Origin: Dietzia aurantiaca | GTDB lineage: Bacteria; Actinomycetota; Actinomycetes; Mycobacteriales; Mycobacteriaceae | Assembly: GCF_021033825.1 (NCBI RefSeq) | Contig: NZ_JAIFXZ010000001.1 | Span: 478,192-542,191 of the forward strand | Direction: 5' to 3' | Length of the DNA stretch: 64,000 nt | Shown: one piece after another, positions 1 through 8,546 of the stretch | How positions within the stretch are numbered: position 1 is the first letter of the stretch | Layout of the letters: each line of letters begins with the position of its first letter | The notes under the pieces: generated by a model | What the model was told of the DNA's origin: nothing | What the model saw: only the letters and a program-made list of their open reading frames with translations | Database searches by the model: none | Translations under genes and position numbers: made by a program

Positions 1-512
1 ACGGCGAGATCGCGGTCGCTCGGCGACCGGTCCTGCGTCTACTCGAGGCCCCGGGAGTAGACGGGCGGCCACGGTTTCACCACGAATGCGGACCCGCCAT
101 CGAGTTCGCCGGCGGCGCCGGGCTGCACTTCCTCAAGGGTGTCCTCTTCCCGGGCTGGACGCACCGGGCGATCGTCGACGGCGCGCTCACCATGCGGTAC
201 CTCCGCGACATGGAATGCCCGGACGTGAGAATCGCCGCGTATTCGTCCATGCCGCCGGCGGCGCTCCTCGACGGCCTCGACCCCGCACTCGTGGACATGG
301 GCGCCGAGGGCACACTGCTGTACCGGATCGACGCCATGCCCGATCATGACCGGCCGGTCTGGTACACGGTGACGACCGACCCGTCCACGAACCGCGAGCG
401 CGGCGAGTTCGTCCCACCCGAGGTGGGAGCACTGGAGTCGGCGGACGCCGCCCGGGCCGCGGCCCTGGGCCTCTCCGTCGAGGACTACCTACGCATGATC
501 CTCGAGGGCTGA
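1..512 (+). CDS. Partial CDS (3' end), DUF6745-like
   Basis: Only the 3' end of this gene lies in the window. The frame is open from the left edge to the TGA at 510-512, so the ATG at 192 is internal and not a necessary start. The visible 170 or so residues include HHECGPAIEF, a Gly/Leu-rich strand and PGWTHRAIVDGALTM, which resembles the DUF6745 pattern (H...GPA, then a short W/P-rich strand), a family without assigned function. The last residues overlap tail-to-tail by 24 bp with the convergent DUF368 gene. No membrane segment or signal is visible in the part present. The family match is from memory of the pattern and moderate; the coding call is safe because the frame is uninterrupted and the 3' end shows normal codon use. 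Confidence 0.6.
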   Translation, partial: GEIAVARRPVLRLLEAPGVDGRPRFHHECGPAIEFAGGAGLHFLKGVLFPGWTHRAIVDGALTMRYLRDMECPDVRIAAYSSMPPAALLDGLDPALVDMGAEGTLLYRIDAMPDHDRPVWYTVTTDPSTNRERGEFVPPEVGALESADAARAAALGLSVEDYLRMILEG

Positions 513-1550
513 TCCGTCGGCAGCCCGGCGGGACAGCACGTGCTCGGCGACGATCACCAGGGCCACGAGGATCGCGCCGCCGATCGCGGCGGCCACCACG
601 ATGAGCCAGTCGTCGCCGGGGCCGAAAACTGCGCCGACCTCGTCGTCACGCCACGGCCACAGGGCGCGCAGCGAGCCGATCATGAGGCCCACCATGACGA
701 TCAGCGTGGGCTTGCGGAAGTCCTCGAGCAGGCGGTCGAGGACCTTGACGAACAGCGCGATCCCCACAAACGCGCCGGCGATGAACACCGCGATGTACGG
801 GATGTTCCGGTCGCTGACGGCGTTCATCGTGGGCACGTACAGGCCCAGCGCCATCAGCAGGAACGAGCCGGACATCCCCGGAAGCACGAGCGCACAGATC
901 GCCACCGCTGCCGCGACGAACACCAACAGGTAGGACGGGTTCTCGATCTCGCCGCGGGGCAGACTGGTCAGGGAGAACGCCAGCACGGCGCCGCCGACCA
1001 ACAGCAGTGCGAGCACCCACGTTCGTCCCCCCGGGGTCTGGCGGGCCATGCTCCACGGCACGAAGATACTCGCGGCCACCATGCCGAGGAACAGGCCGCT
1101 GGAGATCTCCGGCTGGTTCTCGACGAAGTCTCCCAACACGCCGGCCATGGTGAAGACCATGGCGAGCATGCCCAGCGCGAGAAGCCCGAGCAGCCACCAG
1201 TCGGCGTGCCGGAACGCGGCCCTGGTCCGGACCGCCCGGCCCTTACCGAGAATCGCCGAGCGCATGCCGTCGACGATGTGCGCGCCGGTGTCGAGCAGAC
1301 GCGGGTACACGCCCACGACCAGCGCGACCGTGCCACCCGAGATACCCGGGACCAGCTCGGCCATACCGATCAGGGCGCCTCGCAGCACATTGCCGACCGC
1401 CTCGACCGGGCCGGGCCGGCCGGGGACGGGGCTGGCGGGATCGAGATCGGAGTCCGCAACGGGGTCGTGGTGCACCGACTCGGCGGGCACGGTGCCGGCG
1501 GACATGGCGTCGACGGGCTCGGAGTCGGGACGGGGAGGCTCGACAGACAT
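489..1550 (-). CDS. DUF368 polyprenyl-phosphate transporter-like membrane protein
   Basis: 353-residue polytopic membrane protein. After a cytosolic, acidic/Pro-rich N-terminus of about 50 residues comes the DUF368 hallmark GALIGMAELVPGISGGTVAL, followed by about eight further hydrophobic segments and a second characteristic block, ALVLPGMSGSFLLMALGLY. DUF368 proteins (PopT type) have been linked to recycling of undecaprenyl/decaprenyl phosphate across the membrane for cell-wall synthesis; that role is transferred from the family, not shown here. ATG start at 1550 has a GAAGG Shine-Dalgarno sequence 7 bp upstream. It is divergent from the anchored protein at 1705 and its 3' end overlaps the partial gene at the left edge. 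Length and motif positions are normal for the family. Confidence 0.85.
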   Translation of the reverse strand: MSVEPPRPDSEPVDAMSAGTVPAESVHHDPVADSDLDPASPVPGRPGPVEAVGNVLRGALIGMAELVPGISGGTVALVVGVYPRLLDTGAHIVDGMRSAILGKGRAVRTRAAFRHADWWLLGLLALGMLAMVFTMAGVLGDFVENQPEISSGLFLGMVAASIFVPWSMARQTPGGRTWVLALLLVGGAVLAFSLTSLPRGEIENPSYLLVFVAAAVAICALVLPGMSGSFLLMALGLYVPTMNAVSDRNIPYIAVFIAGAFVGIALFVKVLDRLLEDFRKPTLIVMVGLMIGSLRALWPWRDDEVGAVFGPGDDWLIVVAAAIGGAILVALVIVAEHVLSRRAADGSALEDHA

Positions 1551-1704
1551 CCCTCTACCTTCCCCGAAGAACCGCCCGGGCGGCTAACCACCACCCGGTT
1601 CGCCGCAGGAAGTGTGACCAACCCGTCACCGCCGAGGCGACTAGAATCGATCTGCAGATCCGCGCCCTCCTCGCGCGCGGGCCGGCGGGAAAGGAGCGTG
1701 CGCC

Positions 1705-2382
1705 ATGCCGATGCACTATCCCCCGCTCGCCGACGGCACCTACCGCTACGGCGACGAGCCCCGTCCGCTGCCCTCCCCCGAGCCCGGCCCCGACACGGTG
1801 TCGCCGAACGCGCCGCCGCCGACCGTTGCCGGCCTCCCCGGCGATGCACCACCTCCCGCGGCGCCCGCCGGATCCTCCCGCCCGCGCGGAACCGTCGCCG
1901 CCGTCGCGATCGTGGGCGGGCTCGCGCTCGTCGTCGTCGCCGTCGTCGGCATGGCACTGTTCGGTCCCGGCGCCGACCGCAGCGGTCCCGCCGACACCAT
2001 CCGTGGTCCGTTCCCCGGCTCCGGCCCCGCGCAGGCGCCGATCCCCGGCCCGGGCGAGTTCACCGTCGACGGCACGTTCACCGTCGTGTCCACGCCCGCC
2101 GACCCCGTCTCCGGCGACCGCGCCGGCTGCGACATGCCCGACTCCCTGTCCGACATCGGCGAGGGCACGCCCCTCACCCTCGTCGAGGACCACACCGGCC
2201 GCGAGATCGACGCCCGCCTGGCCTACGACGGCGGCGACCTGTCCTCCTGCATGTTCACCTTCCAGTTCCCCGACGTCACGCCGGACGGCACGCTGTACCT
2301 GATCGAGCTCCCCGGCCGCGGCCAGCTGGTCTACACCGAGGACGAACTGCGCGCGGGCGTCGACATCTCGTTGGGCCGGTGA
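1705..2382 (+). CDS. Single-pass membrane protein, Pro-rich N-terminus
   Basis: 225 residues, unrecognised. Residues 1-65 are Pro/Ala-rich and probably cytosolic; one membrane segment follows (about 68-88, VAAVAIVGGLALVVVAVVGM); the rest is a small extracytoplasmic domain with two cysteines (CDMP and SSCMF) about 37 residues apart that could form a disulfide. The ATG start at 1705 has an AAAGGAG ribosome site 8 bp upstream. The topology (Pro-rich cytosolic stretch, helix, small outer domain) is common in mycobacterial-type anchored proteins of unknown role. It stands alone between the divergent DUF368 gene and the globin-reductase gene 94 bp downstream, so context gives no function. Confidence 0.75.
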   Translation: MPMHYPPLADGTYRYGDEPRPLPSPEPGPDTVSPNAPPPTVAGLPGDAPPPAAPAGSSRPRGTVAAVAIVGGLALVVVAVVGMALFGPGADRSGPADTIRGPFPGSGPAQAPIPGPGEFTVDGTFTVVSTPADPVSGDRAGCDMPDSLSDIGEGTPLTLVEDHTGREIDARLAYDGGDLSSCMFTFQFPDVTPDGTLYLIELPGRGQLVYTEDELRAGVDISLGR

Positions 2383-2476
2383 GCCCGCCGCCGCGGCTAA
2401 GCTGAAGACCACGCCCGACGACGACAGCCACGGCCAACGGGAGTACCAGACGACGACGTGACGGGAGGCGCATCAG

Positions 2477-3820
2477 GTGGGCAGCAAGAAGCGCGGACCG
2501 GAGGACGCGAGCGGCATGGAGTTCCCGGGCGGCGCGGACCGTGTGGACGACGATTACCGCCTCCCCGACGTCGAGGAGGTCGTCGACGACATCGATCTGG
2601 AGCCCTACCTCGATCAGCGCCACGACCCGCTGGCCGGGCCGCTCGACGAGCCCGCCGCCGTCGATGTCTCCGCGCCCCCGCTGCTGGTGCTGCGCGACCT
2701 GCTGAACGACGAGCGCTTCCCCGAGATGTTCCACCGCGCGCTACGACACGCCGACCCCGACTTCCGTGAGTTGTTCCCGCGCGACGCCGGGCCGGTGCTG
2801 CGCGAGTTCGTGCGGGCGATGTCGTGGGCGCTGGTCACCACCGAGGAGGCACGGGGCGACCGGACGAAGGTCGAGGAGGTCGTCGACTTCGCCCGGCACC
2901 TGGGCGCCGACCACCGCAAGCTCGAACTCGCACCCCGGCACCATCAGCGTTTCGGGGAGGCGCTCACCAACACGCTGCGGCATCTCGCCGGGTGGGGCTG
3001 GGACGACAGACTGCAGACGACGCTGACCACCGCGTACCGGGTGCTGTCGTCTGCACTTCAGCAGGGAGCCGGACAGGAGGACGGGCCCGCACGCGTCGGC
3101 GCGACCGTCGTGGAGGTGCTGCGCCCCACCCGGGACATCGCGGTGGTGCGGCTGATCAGCGACACCATGATCGACTACCACCCCGGCCAGTACCTGAGTG
3201 TGCTCACGCCGTACTCGCCCGGCGTGTGGCGGCGGCTGAGCCCGTCGATCCCCTCGAACCCGGCGGGGCAGATCGAGTTCCACGTCCGCGACGTGCCGGG
3301 CGGCGAGCTCAGCGGCTCGCTGGTGCGTGGCGTCGGCGTGGGCGACCGATGGGTGCTGGCCCGGCCGCTCGGCATGCTCGAGGTGGACCGCACCGAGCCG
3401 TTCCGGGATGTGCTGATGATCGCCGGCGGCACCGGGATCGCGCCGCTTCGCTGCCTGGTGCTGGACATGCTGCGCCACGGCCAGAACCCGCGCGTGCACC
3501 TGTTCTACGGTGCCCGGTTCCCCGGCGACCTGTACGACCTGCCGACACTCGTCGACCTCGCGGCCACGTCCCCGTGGCTGACCATCCAGCCGGTGTCGGA
3601 GGAGGACGAGGATCCGTGGTGGGCCGGCCCCGCCGAGGAGCTCCCCCGGACGCTGCACCGGCGCCAGACCGGGACCCTCGTCGACGCGGTCACCCGCTGG
3701 GGCTCGTGGGCGGACCGCCAGGTGATCATCGCCGGCTCGCCGGACATGCTGCGCGCGACCGTCCGCGGCATGGTGGCCGCCGGCACCCCGCGCGAGAACA
3801 TCGACTTCGACCGCCCCTGA
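2477..3820 (+). CDS. Globin-domain FAD/NAD(P)H oxidoreductase (flavohaemoprotein-like)
   Basis: 447 residues in three parts: an acidic N-terminal extension (about 1-65), a globin domain (about 66-195) and a ferredoxin-NADP reductase-type module (about 205-447). The likely proximal haem ligand is His146 in ADHRKLEL, at the position of the KH(T/V)SL histidine of flavohaemoglobins. The reductase part shows the GQY strand, RRLSPS (FAD-binding RxYS variant) and GGTGIAPLR (NAD(P)H-binding). Flavohaemoproteins detoxify nitric oxide by dioxygenation or reduce oxygen; similar actinobacterial proteins are only annotated as globin-domain reductases, so the substrate is inferred. GTG start at 2477 follows GGGAGG with an 8-bp spacer. 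The low conservation of the globin part and the N-terminal extension set it apart from classical Hmp. Confidence 0.85.
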   Translation: MGSKKRGPEDASGMEFPGGADRVDDDYRLPDVEEVVDDIDLEPYLDQRHDPLAGPLDEPAAVDVSAPPLLVLRDLLNDERFPEMFHRALRHADPDFRELFPRDAGPVLREFVRAMSWALVTTEEARGDRTKVEEVVDFARHLGADHRKLELAPRHHQRFGEALTNTLRHLAGWGWDDRLQTTLTTAYRVLSSALQQGAGQEDGPARVGATVVEVLRPTRDIAVVRLISDTMIDYHPGQYLSVLTPYSPGVWRRLSPSIPSNPAGQIEFHVRDVPGGELSGSLVRGVGVGDRWVLARPLGMLEVDRTEPFRDVLMIAGGTGIAPLRCLVLDMLRHGQNPRVHLFYGARFPGDLYDLPTLVDLAATSPWLTIQPVSEEDEDPWWAGPAEELPRTLHRRQTGTLVDAVTRWGSWADRQVIIAGSPDMLRATVRGMVAAGTPRENIDFDRP

Positions 3821-3860
3821 GGCGCCGCCTCGACGGCCCCTGCCTCAGACGTCGGAAGCC

Positions 3861-4874
3861 TCAGACGCCGGCGTTGCCGTCAGCTTTGCGGTTCGCGACC
3901 GCATCGTCGCCGCCGTCCTCCCCCTCGCCCTCGTCCGGATCGGCGGCCGCGCCGCTGAGCGACCGGCTCGTGGTGGTCGTCGAGGTGCCCGACGTGGTGG
4001 TGCCCGACGTGGTGGTGCGGGTCGTCGCGCTCGTCGTGGGGCTGGTCGTGGAGGAGCTCGTCGTGCGACTGGTCGTCACGCCGCAGGGCTGGAACACGCG
4101 ACGGAACTGGTCCGGCACACCCAGCTGTTCGAGCTGCTCCCGGCACACATCAGAGGCCGGGGCCGCAAGGAATTCCCAGTGGTCCTCGCGCCAGGTGTAC
4201 AGCTCGCTCTCGCCCCCATCGCGCGTGACCAGCAGGAACTGCGGATCGCACTCGCGCACCCTGGTTCCCTCGCCGAGCTCGTCCGCCACGAAACCCGCAG
4301 TGCACCGCTGTGCGGCGGTCGGCGGCCCTGTCGTGGTGGGCGTGGTCGTGGTCGGGGTGCTGCGCGTGGTCGAGGTGACCGTCGACCGGGTGGGCGTCGT
4401 GGTGGGCGTGGCGATCTGGTCGTCGCTGTTGCTGCGCGAGGCCAGCCACACCACGGTGCCGGCGACCAGCACCACCGCGAGCAGCGCCGCGACGATCATC
4501 CACGGCGTCGGGTTCCGGCCGCCGTCGTCGTCCCGGCCGCCACCGCCCGATCCGGGCCCCTCGGGCGGGACGTCACCGGGCGGCGGGCCGTCGCCGGCCG
4601 GGATCTCGCCCGTGGGAGCCGGCCCGCCGGCCGCGATGCCGGCCGTGGGAGTCGGACTGCCGGATTCGTCGCCGTACTGCGACCACGCCGCCGACCCGGG
4701 GCCCGACTCGACCGGCGGCAGCGCGCTGGTCGGCGGGTCGGCCGGTGGGAACTGCTGCGTGGGCGGGTCGCCGCCCTCGTTCGCGGCGGGCGGGAACTGT
4801 TCGGTGGGAGGATCGGCGGGGCCGTCGCCGTCGCGGGAATCGCCGCCCTCGCGCGGATCGCGCGGTCCGGTCAC
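3861..4874 (-). CDS. Thr-rich single-pass membrane protein with PPT(E/Q)QFPPA repeats
   Basis: 337 residues, function unknown. The N-terminus carries repeated PPTEQFPPA / PPTQQFPPA / PPTSALPPV units and Gly/Pro-rich sequence (cytosolic). One membrane segment lies near residues 125-145 (WMIVAALLAVVLVAGTVVWLA). Outside it is a Thr-rich linker, a small domain with three or four cysteines (RCTAGF, RECDPQF, DVCREQ, PCGVTT), then a second Thr/Ser-rich tail. The Thr-rich stretches look like candidates for O-mannosylation, an inference. GTG start at 4874 overlaps the stop of the nitrilase gene by 4 bp (GTGA), so both are probably translated from one mRNA. PPTxQF repeats are frequent in actinobacterial membrane proteins and do not point to a function. 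Confidence 0.8.
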   Translation of the reverse strand: MTGPRDPREGGDSRDGDGPADPPTEQFPPAANEGGDPPTQQFPPADPPTSALPPVESGPGSAAWSQYGDESGSPTPTAGIAAGGPAPTGEIPAGDGPPPGDVPPEGPGSGGGGRDDDGGRNPTPWMIVAALLAVVLVAGTVVWLASRSNSDDQIATPTTTPTRSTVTSTTRSTPTTTTPTTTGPPTAAQRCTAGFVADELGEGTRVRECDPQFLLVTRDGGESELYTWREDHWEFLAAPASDVCREQLEQLGVPDQFRRVFQPCGVTTSRTTSSSTTSPTTSATTRTTTSGTTTSGTSTTTTSRSLSGAAADPDEGEGEDGGDDAVANRKADGNAGV

Positions 4875-5728
4875 CGCCCCACCCCCGCGGCCGGCTCTTC
4901 GGTGACCCGCCCGTTCGCGAGCACGGGGACCGCCTTCCGTATGCGGCTGACCTCGTCGTCGTCGACCTCCACCACCAGCAGCCCCGAGCCCCGCGCGGCG
5001 ATCTCCTCACGCACGGTCCCGTCCGGCCCCACGAGCAGCGAGTGACCGATGCCGGTCGGCGCGCCCTTCTTCACCTCGACGCCCTCCACCTCGGGATCCG
5101 CCTGGTCCACGGCGAGCAGGAACGTGGTGGCGTCCAGCGCGCGGGCGCCGGCCAGCAACCGCCACTGGTCTACCTTGCCGGGCCCTGACCCCCACGACGC
5201 GCTGCACAGCGTCAGGCGCGCGCCGTCGGCCGCGAGGCGCCGGTACTGGCCGGGGAAGCGGATGTCGTAGCAGACGCTGAGCCCGATCCCCACGCCGTCG
5301 ATGGTCACCACGCGCGTGGTGTCGCCGGGCTCGACCGTGTCGGATTCGGCGAACCCGAACGCGTCGAACAGGTGGATCTTGTCGTAGCCGAGGTGGAGGT
5401 CCTCGCCGGCGCCGCCCTCGCCGTCCCCGGCCGGCCCGGTGACCAGGAGGGTGTTACGCACCCTGCCGCCCTCGCCGGGGGTGAACATGCCGACGACGAC
5501 GACAACCCCGTACTCACGCGCGACCTCGGCCACCGCGGTCGCCCACGGGCCGTCGACGGGTTCGGCGATCTCGTCCAGCCGACCGGCGCCGAATGCGCGC
5601 ATGGTGGCCTCGGGGAACACCACGAGGCGGGCCCCCCGGCCGGCGGCCTCGGCCACCCGCTCGCGAACCTTGCGCAGATTGTCCTGCGGGTCGCGTCCGG
5701 ACAGGATCTGGGCGGCGGCGATGCGCAC
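4871..5728 (-). CDS. Carbon-nitrogen hydrolase (nitrilase superfamily)
   Basis: 285 residues, full length for the family. The Glu-Lys-Cys triad is visible: Glu40 in VVFPEATMRAF, Lys117 in LGYDKIHLFDAFGF and Cys153 in GLSVCYDIRFPGQYR. These enzymes hydrolyse C-N bonds of amides; the YDKIHLFD and CYDIRFP forms are typical of the omega-amidase / deaminated-glutathione amidase (Nit1/YafV) branch, so a metabolite-repair role is plausible but not proven. The frame stays open further upstream, but GTG at 5728 with GAGGAGG just before it and the family's usual MRIAAAQ start is preferred; a longer start would run towards the upstream gene. It is cotranscribed with the Thr-rich membrane protein through a GTGA overlap. 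Confidence 0.88.
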   Translation of the reverse strand: MRIAAAQILSGRDPQDNLRKVRERVAEAAGRGARLVVFPEATMRAFGAGRLDEIAEPVDGPWATAVAEVAREYGVVVVVGMFTPGEGGRVRNTLLVTGPAGDGEGGAGEDLHLGYDKIHLFDAFGFAESDTVEPGDTTRVVTIDGVGIGLSVCYDIRFPGQYRRLAADGARLTLCSASWGSGPGKVDQWRLLAGARALDATTFLLAVDQADPEVEGVEVKKGAPTGIGHSLLVGPDGTVREEIAARGSGLLVVEVDDDEVSRIRKAVPVLANGRVTEEPAAGVGR

Positions 5729-5841
5729 GGCGGGCCTCCTCGTGGGCTGCGGTCGGTTCCGGGGTGGTCCACCCGGGGCCCGACGGGTTTCTGACCAGTG
5801 GCCCGCGAACCGGGCGGGGCGCGGTCGAACTGCGCTCGAGG

Positions 5842-8466
5842 CTACCTGTCTCGGCAGCCGCACTGCCGCCGGTCGGCCACGCGCCGGGTCACCCGCGCGC
5901 CGGCCTCCCACAGCCACCACGCGGCGATTCCCACGGCGAGCGACAGCGCGAACGAGAGCCACTCGTGGCCGGCGTCGCGGATCGGCGGGTAGACGAGGAA
6001 GTGGGTGAGGTAGATGAATAGTGACGCCGCGGCGAGCGGGGTCACCAGCCGCACGACCGGTCGCGGCAGACGGACGGCCGGGACCCAGATCACGGCCAGC
6101 AGGCCGACGATGATCACGAGCTCACGCGAGGGGTGGCCGAACCAGCCGGGCACGCACGCCACCACGACCGCCGTGCAGGCCAGCCGCACCCACACCGGGT
6201 TGCCACGCACCTGCTCGGTCCTCGCGATCGCCCAGCCCAGCCCGAACAGCCACAGCACCGCCGGCGCCGAGTACCAGACCATCGGACCACCGCCGAGGTC
6301 GATCACGGTGAAGCGCACCAGCAGACCGGCCGCGATGAGCGCGGCAGGGAGCGCGAAGGGATGGCGCCGGTCCAGGCGGCTGACGGCCGGGATCGCCATG
6401 AGCGCGGCCACGCCGAGGGTCAGATAGACCGCGGCCTCGATGAACCACATCTGCCACGGGTTCCACCAGCGGTCGTCCGACCACGAGTGCGGGCCGAAGA
6501 GGTGCGTGGCCAATAGCGGCGAGTACCAGTGATACCTGCTGGTCAACGGGGTGACGATGAGCAGCCACACGACGGCCGGCACCGCGATCCGCCCGGCAGT
6601 CCGCAGGACGCCGAGCGCCCGTTCGCGCGTGTCGGCGGAGTGGAGCCGGAACCGGGCGAGCGAGTAGCCGGCCAGCGCGATCAGGACGTGGGCGCCGCCA
6701 TAGATCGCGAAGGCACGCGTGTGGCCGCCCACGATCGTGAGGATGAAGACGGCGCGCAGCAGCACAGAGGTGTCGACCCTGGCCCACGCTCGCCACGGCG
6801 TCCACCGTGCGGCGGGTGCGGCCGTCGGCGCGGCGGCGAGCGCATCCAATTCGGCGATCGGGCGCAGGTGCCAGTCTCGCGGTAGCCCCGGCACGGTCTC
6901 CTCGAGCCTGGTGGACAGGACCACGTAGGTCAACGAGTCGCCGCCGAGGTCGACGAAGGTGGCCTCCGGCGGGCACGAGTCCAACCCGAGCGCGTGGGCG
7001 ACGAACGCGCTGGGCGTTCCGGCGTCGGATCCGCCGGGCGAGCGGTCCCGCTCGGCGACGAGAGTGCGCAGCGCGGCCTGGTCCACCTTGCCGGAGGAGG
7101 TGCGTGGAGGTTCGACGACGAGCACCTCCACCGCGGACGCCGGCAGTCCCGAGGCGGACGCTGCTGCCGACACCAGATCCGGCGTGGACTCCCGGACGAC
7201 CGCCACGAGCCGGTCCGGCTCGCCGACGCACCAGGCGTCGAATCCCCGGTCGGCCAGGGTGGCCTCGACGCGCCCGAGGTCGATGCGGTGGCCGAAGATC
7301 TTGGTCTCGCGACCCATTCGTCCCACGATCTCGACGAGTCCGTCGCTCGCGATCCGGGCGAGGTCTCCGGTGCGCAGTTCGCTCAGTTCGTGGCCGTGTG
7401 CCAGGTGGGACGGGGCCACCGCGTAGCCCATCATCACGTTGGGGCCTGTGTACACCAGCTCGCCGGGCTCATCCGGGTCGGCGCCCTCGAGGGTGTCCAC
7501 CCGGAAGGAACCGCCGGGGATCGCGATGCCGATCGCCCCGGCGCGGCGTCGGGCCAGGTGTGGCGGCAGGTAGCCCATGCGGGCGGTGGCCTCGGTCTGG
7601 CCGTACATGACCACGAGGTCGGCACCGCGTCCCTCGAGGTACGCCGCCACGCGACGCACGGACTCGGGGGCCAGTCGGCCGCCCGCCTGGGTGAGGTAGC
7701 GCAGGTGCGGGAGTCGGTCGAGCTGATCGAGGCCCACGCGCTCGATGAGCTCGATGGTGTGCGGCACCGCCGCGAAGGTCGTCACCGCCTTTTCCGCCGC
7801 GCGGTCCCAGAACTCCGGGGTGGACACCGAGTCGGCGTTGAGCACCACCGAGGCCCCGCGGAGCAGGTGGCTGTGCAGGACCGACAGCCCGTAGCAGTAG
7901 TGCGGGGGCAGCGTAGTGATGGCACGGTCCGTGGATTCGATGCGCAGGTACTCCGCGATCGAGCGGGCGTTGGCCAGGACCGCGCGGCGCGACTGACGGA
8001 CCAGCTTCGGGGCACCGGTGGAGCCGGAGGTGCTCAGCAACAGCGCGAGGTCGGGGTGCAGGTCGTGCTGCGGCGGCGATCTGTGGGCCCCGTCGGGGAT
8101 CTCCCGGCCGTCGCCGGCGATGATGTCCGGCGTCCATGTGGCGACCAACGCCCCGGTGGCGGCGCCGTCCGGCGGCAGGAGGAGCACGACATGGCCGGCG
8201 TCATGGGCAGCGAGGTAGTCGACCAGGAACTCGCTGGTGTTGGCGGCGAGCAACCCGATCATGCGCCGACCGGTGGCCACGTCCGGATAGGCGGCGGCGC
8301 GATCGGCCACCCGATGTGCCAGGTCTGCGTAGGTGATCTCACCGTCGAGGGCGACGACAGCGACCGACTCACCCCGTGCAGCCAGCGTGGCGACGATCTC
8401 CCGCCGCGCCGGCGGACCGGACGTCTCGAGGGCAGCCCGGGACTGTGCTGCGGGAAGAACCTTCAC
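5842..8466 (-). CDS. Adenylation - carrier - membrane acyltransferase-3 fusion protein
   Basis: 874 residues. Residues 1-470 form an adenylate-forming domain: P-loop LLLSTSGSTGAPK (143-154), YGQTEAT (288-294), RTGDLARI (365-372), core FGHRIDLGRVE (391-401) and C-terminal lysine Lys460 in PRTSSGKVDQ. A carrier domain follows with phosphopantetheine serine Ser511 in DLGGDSLTYV. From about 565 there is a polytopic acyltransferase-3 (OafA/WecH-type) domain of about ten helices with GGHTRAF near its start. Inference: the protein activates an acid as AMP ester, loads it on its own carrier and transfers it across or at the membrane to an unknown acceptor. The A4 region (PPHYCYGLS) lacks the FDxS Asp of amino-acid adenylation domains, hinting at an acyl or aryl acid. 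GTG start at 8466; a DtxR-like box lies 13 bp upstream. Confidence 0.85.
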   Translation of the reverse strand: MKVLPAAQSRAALETSGPPARREIVATLAARGESVAVVALDGEITYADLAHRVADRAAAYPDVATGRRMIGLLAANTSEFLVDYLAAHDAGHVVLLLPPDGAATGALVATWTPDIIAGDGREIPDGAHRSPPQHDLHPDLALLLSTSGSTGAPKLVRQSRRAVLANARSIAEYLRIESTDRAITTLPPHYCYGLSVLHSHLLRGASVVLNADSVSTPEFWDRAAEKAVTTFAAVPHTIELIERVGLDQLDRLPHLRYLTQAGGRLAPESVRRVAAYLEGRGADLVVMYGQTEATARMGYLPPHLARRRAGAIGIAIPGGSFRVDTLEGADPDEPGELVYTGPNVMMGYAVAPSHLAHGHELSELRTGDLARIASDGLVEIVGRMGRETKIFGHRIDLGRVEATLADRGFDAWCVGEPDRLVAVVRESTPDLVSAAASASGLPASAVEVLVVEPPRTSSGKVDQAALRTLVAERDRSPGGSDAGTPSAFVAHALGLDSCPPEATFVDLGGDSLTYVVLSTRLEETVPGLPRDWHLRPIAELDALAAAPTAAPAARWTPWRAWARVDTSVLLRAVFILTIVGGHTRAFAIYGGAHVLIALAGYSLARFRLHSADTRERALGVLRTAGRIAVPAVVWLLIVTPLTSRYHWYSPLLATHLFGPHSWSDDRWWNPWQMWFIEAAVYLTLGVAALMAIPAVSRLDRRHPFALPAALIAAGLLVRFTVIDLGGGPMVWYSAPAVLWLFGLGWAIARTEQVRGNPVWVRLACTAVVVACVPGWFGHPSRELVIIVGLLAVIWVPAVRLPRPVVRLVTPLAAASLFIYLTHFLVYPPIRDAGHEWLSFALSLAVGIAAWWLWEAGARVTRRVADRRQCGCRDR

Positions 8467-8478
8467 AGAAGCACTGTA

Positions 8479-8497
8479 TTAGGCAAACCTATCCTCA
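8479..8497 (+). promoter_or_regulatory. DtxR/IdeR-like iron box upstream of A-PCP-AT3 gene
   Basis: TTAGGCAAACCTATCCTCA matches 13 of 19 positions of the DtxR/IdeR consensus TTAGGTTAGGCTAACCTAA, with the outer half TTAGG and the CTA-CCT side preserved. It sits 13 bp before the GTG of the adenylation/acyltransferase gene and just after the 3' end of the ferric transporter operon, where a repressor would block the first gene's transcription. The match is imperfect; confidence comes mainly from location next to an iron transporter that has its own better box. Confidence 0.5.
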
Positions 8498-8546
8498 TGA
8501 AAATCGTAGATTGCCTGCGCTCTGCACCGGAGCTCTCTCCGTGTGG

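Noticed and set aside
540..2405. 621-codon plus-strand frame over the DUF368 gene
   Set aside because: His/Arg/Gln-rich shadow of the real minus-strand membrane protein; no start signal and overlaps two supported genes.
4871..5962. Longer version of the nitrilase with 78 extra N-terminal residues
   Set aside because: The extra part is Arg/Pro-rich, overlaps the 3' end of the upstream gene, and GTG 5728 has a strong ribosome site and the family start.
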